Below are positions 34,490 to 44,064 of a DNA stretch of 64,000 nt, in pieces. The notes under the pieces were generated by a model. The model was not told where the DNA came from, searched no databases, and saw only the letters and a program-made list of their open reading frames with translations. The first letter of the stretch is position 1. Each line of letters begins with the position of its first letter. The stretch covers positions 1 to 64,000 of the forward strand of contig JBIQID010000003.1 in assembly GCA_044508215.1 (NCBI GenBank), read 5' to 3'. This stretch comes from JAEZFI01 sp044508215. GTDB lineage: Bacteria; Actinomycetota; Acidimicrobiia; Acidimicrobiales; Microtrichaceae. The position numbers were made by a program, and so were the translations under genes.

Positions 34490-35758
34490 GTGAGCGAACC
34501 TGCGGCTTCCGTCGAGGTCGACCTCTCATCGGTCGACCTCACCGACCTCGAGCGGTTCGCGCACGGCTTCCCGTACGAGACGTTCGCGGCCCTGCGGAAG
34601 CTGGCACCCGTGTGGTTCCACGAGCCGACGGACCACACCCCGGGCGGCGAGGGGTTCTGGGTGGTGTCCCGTCACGCCGACTGCCTGGCGGCCAGCGCCG
34701 ACGCGGCCACGTTCAGCTCGCACACCGGCCCCGGTCGCGACGGGTCCGGCGGGACCCTGATCGAGGACCTGCCAGGCGGCTTCGCTGCGGGAGTGCTCCT
34801 CAACATGACGGACGAACCGCGCCACAACCGGGTGCGTCGCCTGCTCACTCCGTCGGTCTCGCCTCGCGCGCTCGAGCGACTGGGAGAGGACCTCCGTCGG
34901 CGGACGACCCACATCGTCGACACCGTGGCAGCACGCGGCGAGTGCGACCTCGTCGTCGACGTGGCCACCGAGCTGCCGCTCCAGGCGATCGCGCACCTCC
35001 TCGGGGTGCCGCAGGAGGACCGGCACCACCTGTTCGACTGGGCGACGGCGACCCTCGACTACGACGACCGCGAGCTGGGCCAGGCGTCCGAGCGGACCCA
35101 GGCGGCCTCCGCTGCGATGTTCGAGTACGGCACCCGCTTGGTGGCAGCGAAGCGCACCGCAGGGCCGGCCCACGCCCACGACCTGCTCGCCGCCGCCGTT
35201 GCGAGCACGGATCCGGAGCTCGACGAGCTGGAGCTGCAGATGCTCTTCAACCTGCTCGTCGCGGCCGGAAGCGAGACGACACGCAACTCGATCACCCTCG
35301 GGTTGCTGGCCCTCGCCGCCGAACCCGAGCAGTGGGACCGGCTCCACCGCGATCGCACGCTGCTGCCGTCCGCGGTGGAGGAGGTGCTCCGCTACGCGGC
35401 GACCACCCCGTACAACCGGCGCACGGCGACGGTCGACACGACCCTCGGCGGCCAGCGGATCGCCGCCGGCGACAAGGTCACGCTCTGGTGGGCCTCGGCC
35501 AACCGCGACGAGGCGGTGTTCGACGAGCCCGACCGGTTCCGCGTCGATCGTTCGCCGAACCCACACCTGGCGTTCGGGCACGGCGGGCACTTCTGCCTCG
35601 GGGCGAACCTCGCCCGCACCGAGATCCGGCTGGTGCTCGAAGCGTTCCTCGACCGCTTCGAAGGCCTCGAGCCGACGGGCCCCGTGGAGCGGACCCGCAG
35701 CAACAAGCACACCGGCGTCCGGCACGCGCCGGTCCGGCTCGTGTCCCGGGCAACGTGA
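34490..35758 (+). CDS. Cytochrome P450
   Basis: Soluble P450, 422 residues. The I-helix motif is AAGSETT (258-264), with Glu in place of the usual Asp, as in some actinobacterial CYPs; the K-helix has EEVLR; the heme loop FGHGGHFCLGANLAR carries Cys369. It resembles the CYP125/142-like and linalool-type group but cannot be assigned. The GTG start at 34490 lacks a ribosome site. The stop overlaps the serine acetyltransferase start (GTGA), so it leads an operon with cysE and cysK, an odd combination with no obvious metabolic link. Confidence 0.92.
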   Translation: MSEPAASVEVDLSSVDLTDLERFAHGFPYETFAALRKLAPVWFHEPTDHTPGGEGFWVVSRHADCLAASADAATFSSHTGPGRDGSGGTLIEDLPGGFAAGVLLNMTDEPRHNRVRRLLTPSVSPRALERLGEDLRRRTTHIVDTVAARGECDLVVDVATELPLQAIAHLLGVPQEDRHHLFDWATATLDYDDRELGQASERTQAASAAMFEYGTRLVAAKRTAGPAHAHDLLAAAVASTDPELDELELQMLFNLLVAAGSETTRNSITLGLLALAAEPEQWDRLHRDRTLLPSAVEEVLRYAATTPYNRRTATVDTTLGGQRIAAGDKVTLWWASANRDEAVFDEPDRFRVDRSPNPHLAFGHGGHFCLGANLARTEIRLVLEAFLDRFEGLEPTGPVERTRSNKHTGVRHAPVRLVSRAT

Positions 35759-36461
35759 CCGCCGCCGACGTGGAGGACCCCGACGCGGGTAGGGGATCGT
35801 CCGTGGTGGACGACCAGCGGCGCAGCGACGCACCGGACGACGCGCGCCGCTGGGCGGTCCCGGGGGCACTCGAGGCGGCCTACCGGAAGGACCCCGCGCT
35901 CCGCGGTGGCAACGCCGCCGAGCTCGTGCTGTACCCAGGTATCTGGGCGCTGGCCGTGCACCGCATCGCCCATCCGCTGTGGCGGCTCGGGGTCCCGTTC
36001 ATCCCGCGCCTGCTCTCGCAGTTCGTCAGGATGCTCACGGCGGTGGAGATCCATCCCGGGGCGAGGATCGGCAAGCGGCTCTTCATCGACCACGGCGCAG
36101 GCGTGGTGATCGGCGAGACGGCCGAGATCGGCGACGACGTGATGATGTACCACGGGGTCACCCTGGGCGGTCACGGCTGGTGGGCGGACGAGAAGGGGTC
36201 GAAGCGCCACCCGACGATCGGCGACCGCGTCACGATCGGTGTGGGCGCAGCGATCCTCGGCCCCGTGACCGTCGGAGCGGGGACCCGCATCGGTCCCTAC
36301 GCGGTGGTCATCGAGGACATCCCACCCGACTCCATCGTGGTCGCCCCGAAGGGTCGATGCGTGGTGGAGCGGGGCGTCCGCGTGCCCCGTGAGGACGAGC
36401 GGACCGACGAATCGCTGATGCAGCCGGCGTGGCTGCAGAACCACGAGATGGGAGGGCTGTG

Positions 36462-36462
<1 letters not shown>
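35755..36462 (+). CDS. cysE: Serine O-acetyltransferase
   Basis: Transfers acetyl from acetyl-CoA to serine, the first step of cysteine synthesis. 235 residues; the catalytic left-handed beta helix has hexapeptide repeats (VEIHPGARIGKRLFIDHGAGVVIGETAEIGDD) and the conserved VMMYHGVTLGG with the active His. This is the short EpsC/CysE type. About 30 acidic N-terminal residues precede the usual start, so initiation at a GTG near 35803 is also possible. GTG 35755 overlaps the P450 stop; the stop TGA shares one base with the cysK ATG. Confidence 0.93.
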
Positions 36463-37385
<923 letters not shown>

Positions 37386-37394
37386 CCGGGCGGT

Positions 37395-39230
37395 TCAGCT
37401 CGGCGATCCCGCTCGCGACGTGTCGTGGCGGAGGTCGAGGCCCTCGAACCGGCCGCTCTCCCTCCAGCGCTCGATCATCGAGAAGAACGCAACGGCCCCA
37501 TCGGGGTGGCCGACGCTCGTGAACGAACCGCCCCCGGCCGAGAAGTGGCCTTCGTTGTTGTAGTAGCCGGGGGTGCAGTCGGCGAGGAACCTCGCTCCGA
37601 AGACCCGTCCGGAGCCAAGGAGCAGATCCATCCAGGCCCCCTCCGCCTCGGCTGTCGCCTCGACCTCCACGATCCCCTCGTCCTCGGCGTGGCGCACGAT
37701 CGCGGCGATCGTCTTGGCGCCCTCCGACAGGTTGTGCGGGTAGTTGGAGATCAGGTTGGCGCCCTGCGCGGCCTGCAGGATGAAGGCGTTGGGGAATCCG
37801 TGGACGTGCATCCCGTGGAGGGTCCGCATGCCACCCGCCCAGTGCTCCGAGAGGGCCTCGCCGTCACGGCCGATCGGGTCGAACCCGCTCCGACGGGCGT
37901 ACTCGGTGCCCACCTCGTAACCCGACGCGAACACGATGCAGTCGAGCTCGTGCTCCACGCCGCCCACCACGACCCCGGCCTCGGTGATGCGCTCGACGCC
38001 GGTCCCGTCGGTGTCCACCAGGTGGGTGTTCGGTCGGTTGAACGCCTGGAGGTACTCGTCGTGGAAGCACGGCCGCTTGCAGAGCTGGCGGTACCACGGC
38101 TTCAGGGCCTCGGCGGTCGACGGGTCGTGGACGATCTCGTCGACCCGGGCGCGGATCTCGTCCATCTTCTCGAAGTCCGACTCGTCGAACGCCCGCTCGA
38201 ACGACTCGATCGTGAACGTCGCCTCGGGGTCGGACAGCACCTTGTCGCGCACCCGCCGCGAGATGTCGGTCCAGCCGTCGGCCACCAGGTCCTCGTGGCC
38301 GAAGTCGCCGGTCTGCACGGCGGTGAAGCTGGCCATCCAGCGCTGCTGCCACCCTGGTTCGAGCACCTCTCGCTCGAACCAGTCGGGGTCGGTCGGCTCG
38401 TTCGCCCGCACGTCCACGGACGACGGCGTCCGCTGGAACACGTACAGCTGGCCGGCAGCGCGGGCCAGGTGCGGTACGCACTGCACCGCCGTCGCTCCGG
38501 TGCCGATGATCCCCACCCGCTTGTCGGCGAGCCGGTCCATCGGCGCACCGTCGGGGTCGCCGCCGGTGTAGTCGTAGTCCCAGCGGCTCGTGTGGAAGGA
38601 GTGGCCGGCGAAGGTGGCGAGCCCGGGGATGCCGGGCAGCTTCGGGCGATGGAGCGGCCCGGTGCCCCACACCACGAACCGCGCGAGCAGCTCGTCGCCC
38701 CGGTCGGTGCTGACCCTCCACCTGGACCGGCTCTCGTCCCACTCCACGCCGTCCACCTGGGTGTGCAGCAGAGCGCCGTCGTAGAGCCCGTACTGCTCGG
38801 CGATGCGCCGGCAGTGCTCGAGGATCTCGGGACCGTGCGCGTACTTCTCGCTCGGCATGTGGCCCGTCTCCTCGAGGAGCGGCATGTAGACGAACGAGTG
38901 CGTGTCGCACTGCACGCCGGGGTAGCGGTTCCAGTACCAGGTCCCGCCGACGTCACCGCCCTTCTCGATGATGCGGACGTCGCGGATCCCGGCCTCCGCC
39001 AGCCGCGCCCCGGTGATGAGGCCGGAGAAGCCCCCGCCGACGAGGGCCACGGTGACCTCGGCCTGGATCGGCTCGCGCTCCGTCCGAGGCACGTAGGGAT
39101 CGTCGACGTAGTGGGCGAACGTCCCGCTGACCTCGACGTACTGGTCGTTCCCGTCGGGCCGGAGCCGCTTGTCGCGCTCTGCCCGGTAGCGGGCGAGCAC
39201 CTCCTCGCGGTCCATGGCGTGCGAGTCCAT
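37395..39230 (-). CDS. Baeyer-Villiger-type flavin monooxygenase
   Basis: Class B flavin monooxygenase, 611 residues. FAD motif GGGFSG (65-70), GTWYWNRYPG (96-105), the BVMO fingerprint FAGHSFHTSRWD (207-218) and the NADPH motif GTGATA (243-248) are all present. It inserts oxygen beside a ketone; relatives act on cyclic ketones and steroids. An N-terminal extension of about 55 residues matches the cyclohexanone/phenylacetone monooxygenase group. ATG 39230 shares one base with the stop of the upstream FAH gene (TGATG); ATG 39215 is an alternative. It may form a ring-degradation module with the next two genes. Confidence 0.92.
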   Translation of the reverse strand: MDSHAMDREEVLARYRAERDKRLRPDGNDQYVEVSGTFAHYVDDPYVPRTEREPIQAEVTVALVGGGFSGLITGARLAEAGIRDVRIIEKGGDVGGTWYWNRYPGVQCDTHSFVYMPLLEETGHMPSEKYAHGPEILEHCRRIAEQYGLYDGALLHTQVDGVEWDESRSRWRVSTDRGDELLARFVVWGTGPLHRPKLPGIPGLATFAGHSFHTSRWDYDYTGGDPDGAPMDRLADKRVGIIGTGATAVQCVPHLARAAGQLYVFQRTPSSVDVRANEPTDPDWFEREVLEPGWQQRWMASFTAVQTGDFGHEDLVADGWTDISRRVRDKVLSDPEATFTIESFERAFDESDFEKMDEIRARVDEIVHDPSTAEALKPWYRQLCKRPCFHDEYLQAFNRPNTHLVDTDGTGVERITEAGVVVGGVEHELDCIVFASGYEVGTEYARRSGFDPIGRDGEALSEHWAGGMRTLHGMHVHGFPNAFILQAAQGANLISNYPHNLSEGAKTIAAIVRHAEDEGIVEVEATAEAEGAWMDLLLGSGRVFGARFLADCTPGYYNNEGHFSAGGGSFTSVGHPDGAVAFFSMIERWRESGRFEGLDLRHDTSRAGSPS

Positions 39231-40057
39231 CACACGCAGCGGTTGCGGATGGTGCCGATGCCCTCGATCCGGCTCTCGAGCACCTGACCGGGCTGCAGGA
39301 ACCGTGGCGGCTGACGGGTGAAGCCGACTCCCGCCGGGGTCCCGGTGAAGATCAGGTCGCCGGGGAGGAGGGGCACGACCGCCGACAGCTCGGCCACCAG
39401 CCGGGGGACCGAGAACACGAGGTCGCTGGTGCGACCGTCCTGGACGACCTCGCCGTCGAGCGTGCACCCGAGCGCCAGGTCGTCGCGGTCCGCCAGCTCG
39501 TCGGGCGTGACCACCCAGGGGCCGATGGGCGCGTACCCCGGCCGTGACTTCCCGAGGGAGAACTGGCCGCCGGCGGCGAACTGGAGGTGGCGGTCACTGA
39601 TGTCCTGCCCCACGGTGAGGCCGGCGACGTGTGCCCACCCGTCCGCCTCCGGAGCGTGGTGGGCACGGCGCCCGACGACGAGGACCAGCTCGACCTCCCA
39701 GTCGACCTGGTGGCCCACCACCGGGATGTCGTCGAAGGGGCCGCTGATCGACGCGGGGAACTTCGTGAACGTCGCCGGGACGTCGGGCACCGCCATGCCG
39801 GCCTCGTCGGCGTGGCTCTGGTAGTTGAGACCGATGGCGAAGACCTGCCGGGGCGCGGGCACCGGGCACCGCAACTGGGAGCCGTCGAGCGGAGCCGTCC
39901 CCTCCGCCACCGTCGGGGAAAGGTCCACGAGCTCGTCCCAGCGCTCCCAGACGGCCATGAGGTCGGGACCGATGCGTCCGCTCGACACCTCCTCGACATC
40001 GACGAACCCGTCGCCGATCACGAGCGATGCGCGGCCGTCGACGTTGGCGATCCTCAT
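39230..40057 (-). CDS. Fumarylacetoacetate hydrolase-family protein
   Basis: FAH-fold hydrolase, 275 residues. FAIGLNYQSHADEAGM, the metal-binding EVELVLVVGRRAHH, and HVAGLTVGQDISDRHLQF with LIFTGTPAGVGFTRQPPRFLQPGQVLESRIEGIGTIRN are the standard family blocks. Members cleave or decarboxylate beta-keto acids at the end of aromatic pathways. GGAGG lies eight bases before ATG 40057. Translationally coupled to the BVMO; a DODA-type ring-cleaving dioxygenase is just upstream, supporting a catabolic role. Confidence 0.92.
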   Translation of the reverse strand: MRIANVDGRASLVIGDGFVDVEEVSSGRIGPDLMAVWERWDELVDLSPTVAEGTAPLDGSQLRCPVPAPRQVFAIGLNYQSHADEAGMAVPDVPATFTKFPASISGPFDDIPVVGHQVDWEVELVLVVGRRAHHAPEADGWAHVAGLTVGQDISDRHLQFAAGGQFSLGKSRPGYAPIGPWVVTPDELADRDDLALGCTLDGEVVQDGRTSDLVFSVPRLVAELSAVVPLLPGDLIFTGTPAGVGFTRQPPRFLQPGQVLESRIEGIGTIRNRCV

Positions 40058-40092
40058 GGGACGATCCTCCCACGGGCCGACGGTGCGGCGGC

Positions 40093-40950
40093 TCAGGTCT
40101 GTTCGGACGGCAGCGGACCGAACCGGTAGCTCGCCGAGGTGAGCGACCCCATGAAGTCGTCCTCGAAGTAGGTGCGGACGCCCGCCTCGTCCTCCGCTGC
40201 TCCGACGGCGACCATCAGCGGGATCAGGTGGTCCTCCGCTGGGTGGCTCGCTCGGGCGCTGGGCGCGTCCTCCCAGCGGCGCAGCAGCCTGCTCCGCTCG
40301 GCCGGCGTCGCCTCCACCAGCGCCTCGGTCAGCCACGCCTCGAACTCGGCCGACGCGCGGGCGCCGCCCGGGCCGAAGTCGCGGAGGTTGTGGTAGGTGA
40401 AGCCGCTGCCGACGATCAGCACGCCCTCGTCCCGGAGCGGGGCGAGCGCTCGGCCGGCAGCAAGGTGCTCCTCGGGGTCGTACCCCTTCTTGAGCGACAG
40501 CTGGAGGATCGGCACGTCGGCGTCCGGATAGGCGACGTAGAAGGGTGCGAACACCCCGTGGTCGAACCCGCGCTGGTCGTCCTCGCGAACGGGGATGCCG
40601 GCACCGGTCAGCAGCTCGACGACCCTCGCGGCGACCTCGGGGGAGCCGGGCGCCGGGTACTGGATCCGGTACGTGAACTCGGGGAAGCCGCCGTAGTCGT
40701 AGTACATCGGCGGGTTCGGGTGCGTCTGGACGGTGAGCTCGGGCTCCTCCCAGTGGCCCGACACGGCGAGGATCGCCCGGGGCGTGACGCCGAGCCGGCG
40801 CGGGATGTCCTCGAGCGAGGCGGTGAGCTTGGACCAGTCGCCCGGCATCTGGTCGACGATCCACGGCCAGGGGCCGCCGCCGTGGGAGATGAAGTACGTG
40901 GGGAGGCGGGCGCCGGTGGCGCCGCGCTGGTCGGGCTCCTGATCGTCCAT
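40093..40950 (-). CDS. DODA-type extradiol dioxygenase
   Basis: Class III extradiol ring-cleavage dioxygenase of the LigB/4,5-DOPA dioxygenase type, 285 residues. The metal-binding histidines appear in YFISHGGGP (H23) and VSGHWE (H66); FDHGVFAPFYVAYP and SGFTYHNLRDF supply the catalytic and substrate histidines, and ASHPAEDHLIPLMVAVGAAED closes the site. It opens a catechol-like ring next to the hydroxyls. It is 35 bases upstream of the FAH gene and very probably in the same transcript. No strong ribosome site before ATG 40950. Confidence 0.9.
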   Translation of the reverse strand: MDDQEPDQRGATGARLPTYFISHGGGPWPWIVDQMPGDWSKLTASLEDIPRRLGVTPRAILAVSGHWEEPELTVQTHPNPPMYYDYGGFPEFTYRIQYPAPGSPEVAARVVELLTGAGIPVREDDQRGFDHGVFAPFYVAYPDADVPILQLSLKKGYDPEEHLAAGRALAPLRDEGVLIVGSGFTYHNLRDFGPGGARASAEFEAWLTEALVEATPAERSRLLRRWEDAPSARASHPAEDHLIPLMVAVGAAEDEAGVRTYFEDDFMGSLTSASYRFGPLPSEQT

Positions 40951-41097
40951 GGCGGGGACAACAGCCCGCGCAGTGGAACTGTTCCGTGCCGTCGGGCCCA
41001 CGAGCCGGTGGCCTGCGAACGCCCGGGGTGAGAGGGTAGGACGCGAACGACGGCTCACCCGGGGGCGGTGGGCTGGCCTCGACGCCGAGGCCCGATC

Positions 41098-41104
41098 AGG
41101 AGGT
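41098..41104 (+). promoter_or_regulatory. Strong ribosome-binding site deciding a TTG start
   Basis: AGGAGGT lies six bases before the TTG at 41111. It is the clearest Shine-Dalgarno nearby and fixes the catalase start at a rare TTG codon; the frame continues upstream without a better candidate. Confidence 0.8.
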
Positions 41105-41110
41105 GGTCCG

Positions 41111-42610
41111 TTGTCAGACCCGAAGGCTTCGCCGCAGGACGGCTCCACGACCGGATGGGGAGCGCCGGCGCCCAGCGACCGCAGCTCCCTCACCGTCGGC
41201 ACCGACGGCCCGGTCCTCCTCCACGACGTGCACTTCCTCGAGCAGATGGCGCACTTCAACCGCGAGAAGGTCCCGGAGCGCCAGCCTCACGCGAAGGGCG
41301 CCGGCGCCTTCGGTGTGTTCGAGACCACCGAGGACGTCTCGAAGTACACGAAGGCGGCCCTGTTCCAGCCGGGCGCCGCGACCGACCTGCTGATCCGCTT
41401 CTCGACGGTCGCCGGCGAGATGGGCAGCCCCGACACGTGGCGCGACGTCCGAGGCTTCTCGCTGAAGTTCTACACGTCGGAGGGGAACTACGACCTCGTG
41501 GGCAACAACACGCCCATCTTCTTCGTGCGCGACCCGATGAAGTTCCCCCACTTCATCCGCAGCCAGAAGCGGCTGCCCGACTCGGGCCTCCGCGACAACC
41601 ACATGCAGTGGGACTTCTGGACGTTGAACCCCGAGTCGGCGCACCAGGTCACCTACCTGATGGGCGACAGGGGCCTGCCCCGCACGTGGCGGCACATGAA
41701 CGGCTACGGGTCGCACACGTTCATGTGGGTGAACGCGGCCGGGGAGCGGTTCTGGGTGAAGTACCACTTCAAGACCGATCAGGGCTGGCAGACCTTCACG
41801 AACGAAGAGGCGATGGCGATGGCCGGCATGGACGCCGACTACCACCGCCGTGACCTCTTCGAGGCGATCGAGGGCGGGGAGCACCCCACCTGGACGCTCC
41901 AGGTGCAGGTGATGCCGTACGAGGAGGCCCGCACCTATCGCATCAACCCGTTCGACCTCACCAAGGTCTGGCCGCACTCGGACTTCCCGTTGATCCCGGT
42001 CGGCAAGATGACGCTGAACCGGAACCCGGAGAACTTCTTCGCCGAGATCGAGCAGGCGGCCTTCTCGCCGGGGAACACCGTGCCGGGGATCGGCCTGTCG
42101 CCCGACAAGATGCTCCTCGGGCGGGCGTTCGCCTACAACGACGCCCAGCGGAACCGGATCGGGGCGAACTTCCACCAGCTGCCGGTGAACAAGCCGCGGG
42201 TCCCGGTGAACACCTACATGTTCGACGGGCACATGACCTACGACCACTCGGGTGCAGCGCCGGTCTACGCGCCGAACTCGGAGGGCCGCGGCTGGACGGA
42301 CGGCCCGGCGCAGCCGGAGGAGTCGTGGGCGGTCGACGGCGAGATGGCTCGCTCCGCCTACACGCTCCGCGCTGACGACGACGACTTCTCCCAGCCCGGG
42401 TCGTTGGTGCGGGACGTGATGGACGACGCGCAGCGGGATCGCCTCGTCGAGACGGTCGCAGGCAGCCTCCTGGGCGGCGTCCGCGGCGACGTGCTCACCC
42501 GGGCGTTCGACTACTGGAAGAGCATCGACCCGGACGTGGGCAAGCGCATCGAGGTGAAGGTGAAGGAGGGTGCCGCGCCGCAACCGGCATCCGGAATGAG
42601 CGAGGCCTGA
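41111..42610 (+). CDS. Heme catalase, small-subunit type
   Basis: Monofunctional catalase, 499 residues, converting hydrogen peroxide to water and oxygen. The catalytic His60 lies in RQPHAKGAGAFG, Asn133 in GNNTPIFFVRD, and the heme-ligand Tyr342 in RAFAYNDAQRNRIG. DVHFLEQMAHFNREKVPER, usually DFHLLEK, is slightly divergent. The length fits clade 3 (small subunit). Start is TTG 41111 with AGGAGGT upstream. Monocistronic, followed by a hairpin at 42640 and then a stress-protein gene, which may share oxidative-stress control. Confidence 0.95.
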   Translation: MSDPKASPQDGSTTGWGAPAPSDRSSLTVGTDGPVLLHDVHFLEQMAHFNREKVPERQPHAKGAGAFGVFETTEDVSKYTKAALFQPGAATDLLIRFSTVAGEMGSPDTWRDVRGFSLKFYTSEGNYDLVGNNTPIFFVRDPMKFPHFIRSQKRLPDSGLRDNHMQWDFWTLNPESAHQVTYLMGDRGLPRTWRHMNGYGSHTFMWVNAAGERFWVKYHFKTDQGWQTFTNEEAMAMAGMDADYHRRDLFEAIEGGEHPTWTLQVQVMPYEEARTYRINPFDLTKVWPHSDFPLIPVGKMTLNRNPENFFAEIEQAAFSPGNTVPGIGLSPDKMLLGRAFAYNDAQRNRIGANFHQLPVNKPRVPVNTYMFDGHMTYDHSGAAPVYAPNSEGRGWTDGPAQPEESWAVDGEMARSAYTLRADDDDFSQPGSLVRDVMDDAQRDRLVETVAGSLLGGVRGDVLTRAFDYWKSIDPDVGKRIEVKVKEGAAPQPASGMSEA

Positions 42611-42639
42611 CCGACGTCCGTCGAGCTCTGCGCGTCCCT

Positions 42640-42664
42640 GCGCGCTCAGCAGCTGCCAGCGCGC
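42640..42664 (+). terminator. Hairpin downstream of catalase
   Basis: GCGCGCT and AGCGCGC pair around an 11-base loop, 30 bases after the catalase stop. A probable factor-independent or hairpin-assisted terminator; there is no T-run. Confidence 0.4.
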
Positions 42665-42758
42665 GGATCGCCGCTGACGGCGGGGCACCTCGCGGCGCCG
42701 TCGTAAGGTCGGCGCGTCCGGGCGTCACAGGTGGCGCGTCCGGCAGGGAGGATCGACC

Positions 42759-43595
42759 GTGAACGACGTGATCGTGGTGGGGATCGACGGATCCACCAAC
42801 TCGCAGCAGGCGCTCCGCTGGGCCGTCCGCCGCGCCCAGCGGACGGGAGCCACGGTCCGGGCGCTCATGACCTGGCACTACCCGTCGCTCTACATGGTGC
42901 CGCTCATCGGCCAGCCGGTCCCCCCGGCCGAGTCGATGGAGGAGGCGACGGCCGAGGCGCTCGCCGCCGTGGTGGATCCTGTGGCGGCGGCGACCGACGT
43001 CACCATCGAGCAGGTGGTCCGTCAGGGCGCACCCGCAGCGGCGCTCCTCGCGGAGTGCGACGCCAGCGCGCTGATCGTGATGGGCCGCCAGTCGGACGAC
43101 GACGGGCTGCTGCGCGGGTCGGTCAGCCGGCGGGTGTCGGGAGCGGCGGAGTGCCCGGTGGCGATCGTGCCGGAAGGGGCCGACGTCGACGAGGACCGGC
43201 CCGTGGTCGTCGGCGTCGACGGCTCCGACAACTCGATCGAGGCCCTGCGGTGGGCGGCGTCGATCACCGACGGGCCGCTGCACGTGCTCCACGTGATCGA
43301 CCCGGCGCAGAACTGGGGCCCCGGCGACGTCGACGACGACATCATCGAGCGGATGGGCCGAGCGCTGGTCGACGGCGCGCTCGAGGAGGCCGGCGTGGAT
43401 CCCTCACGGGCGACCGTGCAGGTGGAGTTCGGCGACGTCCGGGTGACGCTCACGCAACCCGACCTCGACGCCTCGATGATCGTGATCGGGGCCAAGGGCG
43501 TGGGCGGCCTCGCCGGCTGGCTCGGTTCGGTGGCGACGGCGGTGTCCACCGCTGCCGCGGTGCCGGTCGTGCTGGTCCCCGAAGAGGACGACTGA
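42759..43595 (+). CDS. Universal stress protein, tandem UspA domains
   Basis: Two UspA domains in 278 residues, the form widespread in actinobacteria. VVVGIDGSTNSQQALRWA and VVVGVDGSDNSIEALRWAA start the domains. ATP-loop remnants are MGRQSDDDGLLRGSVSRRVSGAAECPVAIVP and IGAKGVGGLAGWLGSVATAVSTAAAVPVVLVP; the second keeps GxxGxxG-like spacing, so ATP binding is plausible there. GGGAGGA precedes GTG 42759, and TAAGGT at 42704-42709 may be its -10 box. Convergent with the CBS gene. Confidence 0.9.
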   Translation: MNDVIVVGIDGSTNSQQALRWAVRRAQRTGATVRALMTWHYPSLYMVPLIGQPVPPAESMEEATAEALAAVVDPVAAATDVTIEQVVRQGAPAAALLAECDASALIVMGRQSDDDGLLRGSVSRRVSGAAECPVAIVPEGADVDEDRPVVVGVDGSDNSIEALRWAASITDGPLHVLHVIDPAQNWGPGDVDDDIIERMGRALVDGALEEAGVDPSRATVQVEFGDVRVTLTQPDLDASMIVIGAKGVGGLAGWLGSVATAVSTAAAVPVVLVPEEDD

Positions 43596-43611
43596 CGCAC
43601 GTCCGGTCGGG

Positions 43612-44022
43612 TCAGTCGTCGCCGCTCGCCGTCGCTGCGATGTAGGCACCCAGCACGTCGCGGATCGACACGATCCCCAAGAGGTTGCCGGGTCGACCGA
43701 TGAACACGTGTCGGATCCAGCGCTCCATCATCTCCTCGGCCACGTGGGCGACGGATGCGTCGGGATCGGTCCACACCAGGTCGATCTGCACGATCTCGCT
43801 CGCGGGCGTCGACGGGTCACGACCTGATGCGACCGCTCGCACCACGTCGCGCTCGGTGAGCACGCCGACCAGTTCGTCGCCGCTCCCCACGCCGACCGCG
43901 CCGATGGCGTCGTCGGCCATGCGGTCGGCCACCTCCCGCAGGGTGGCGGTGGGGGCCACGAGGATCACCTCGTCGCCCACGAGCGAGGAGATCGCCATCT
44001 CGTCCGGATCGAAGGCTGCCAT
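43612..44022 (-). CDS. CBS-domain pair protein
   Basis: A 136-residue protein made of two CBS domains (VAPTATLREVADRMADDAIGAVGVGSGDELVGVLTERDVV and VWTDPDASVAHVAEEMMERWIRHVFIGRPGNLLGIVSIRDVL), a Bateman module binding adenine nucleotides. Stand-alone CBS proteins of this kind act as energy or nucleotide sensors. It lies 42 bases downstream of the SulP gene on the same strand and may be co-transcribed. CATGAT six bases upstream of the ATG could be its own -10 box. Confidence 0.88.
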   Translation of the reverse strand: MAAFDPDEMAISSLVGDEVILVAPTATLREVADRMADDAIGAVGVGSGDELVGVLTERDVVRAVASGRDPSTPASEIVQIDLVWTDPDASVAHVAEEMMERWIRHVFIGRPGNLLGIVSIRDVLGAYIAATASGDD

Positions 44023-44064
44023 CGCGTGATCATGTCACCTGGGCACCGCCGTCCGCTCGGGGCG

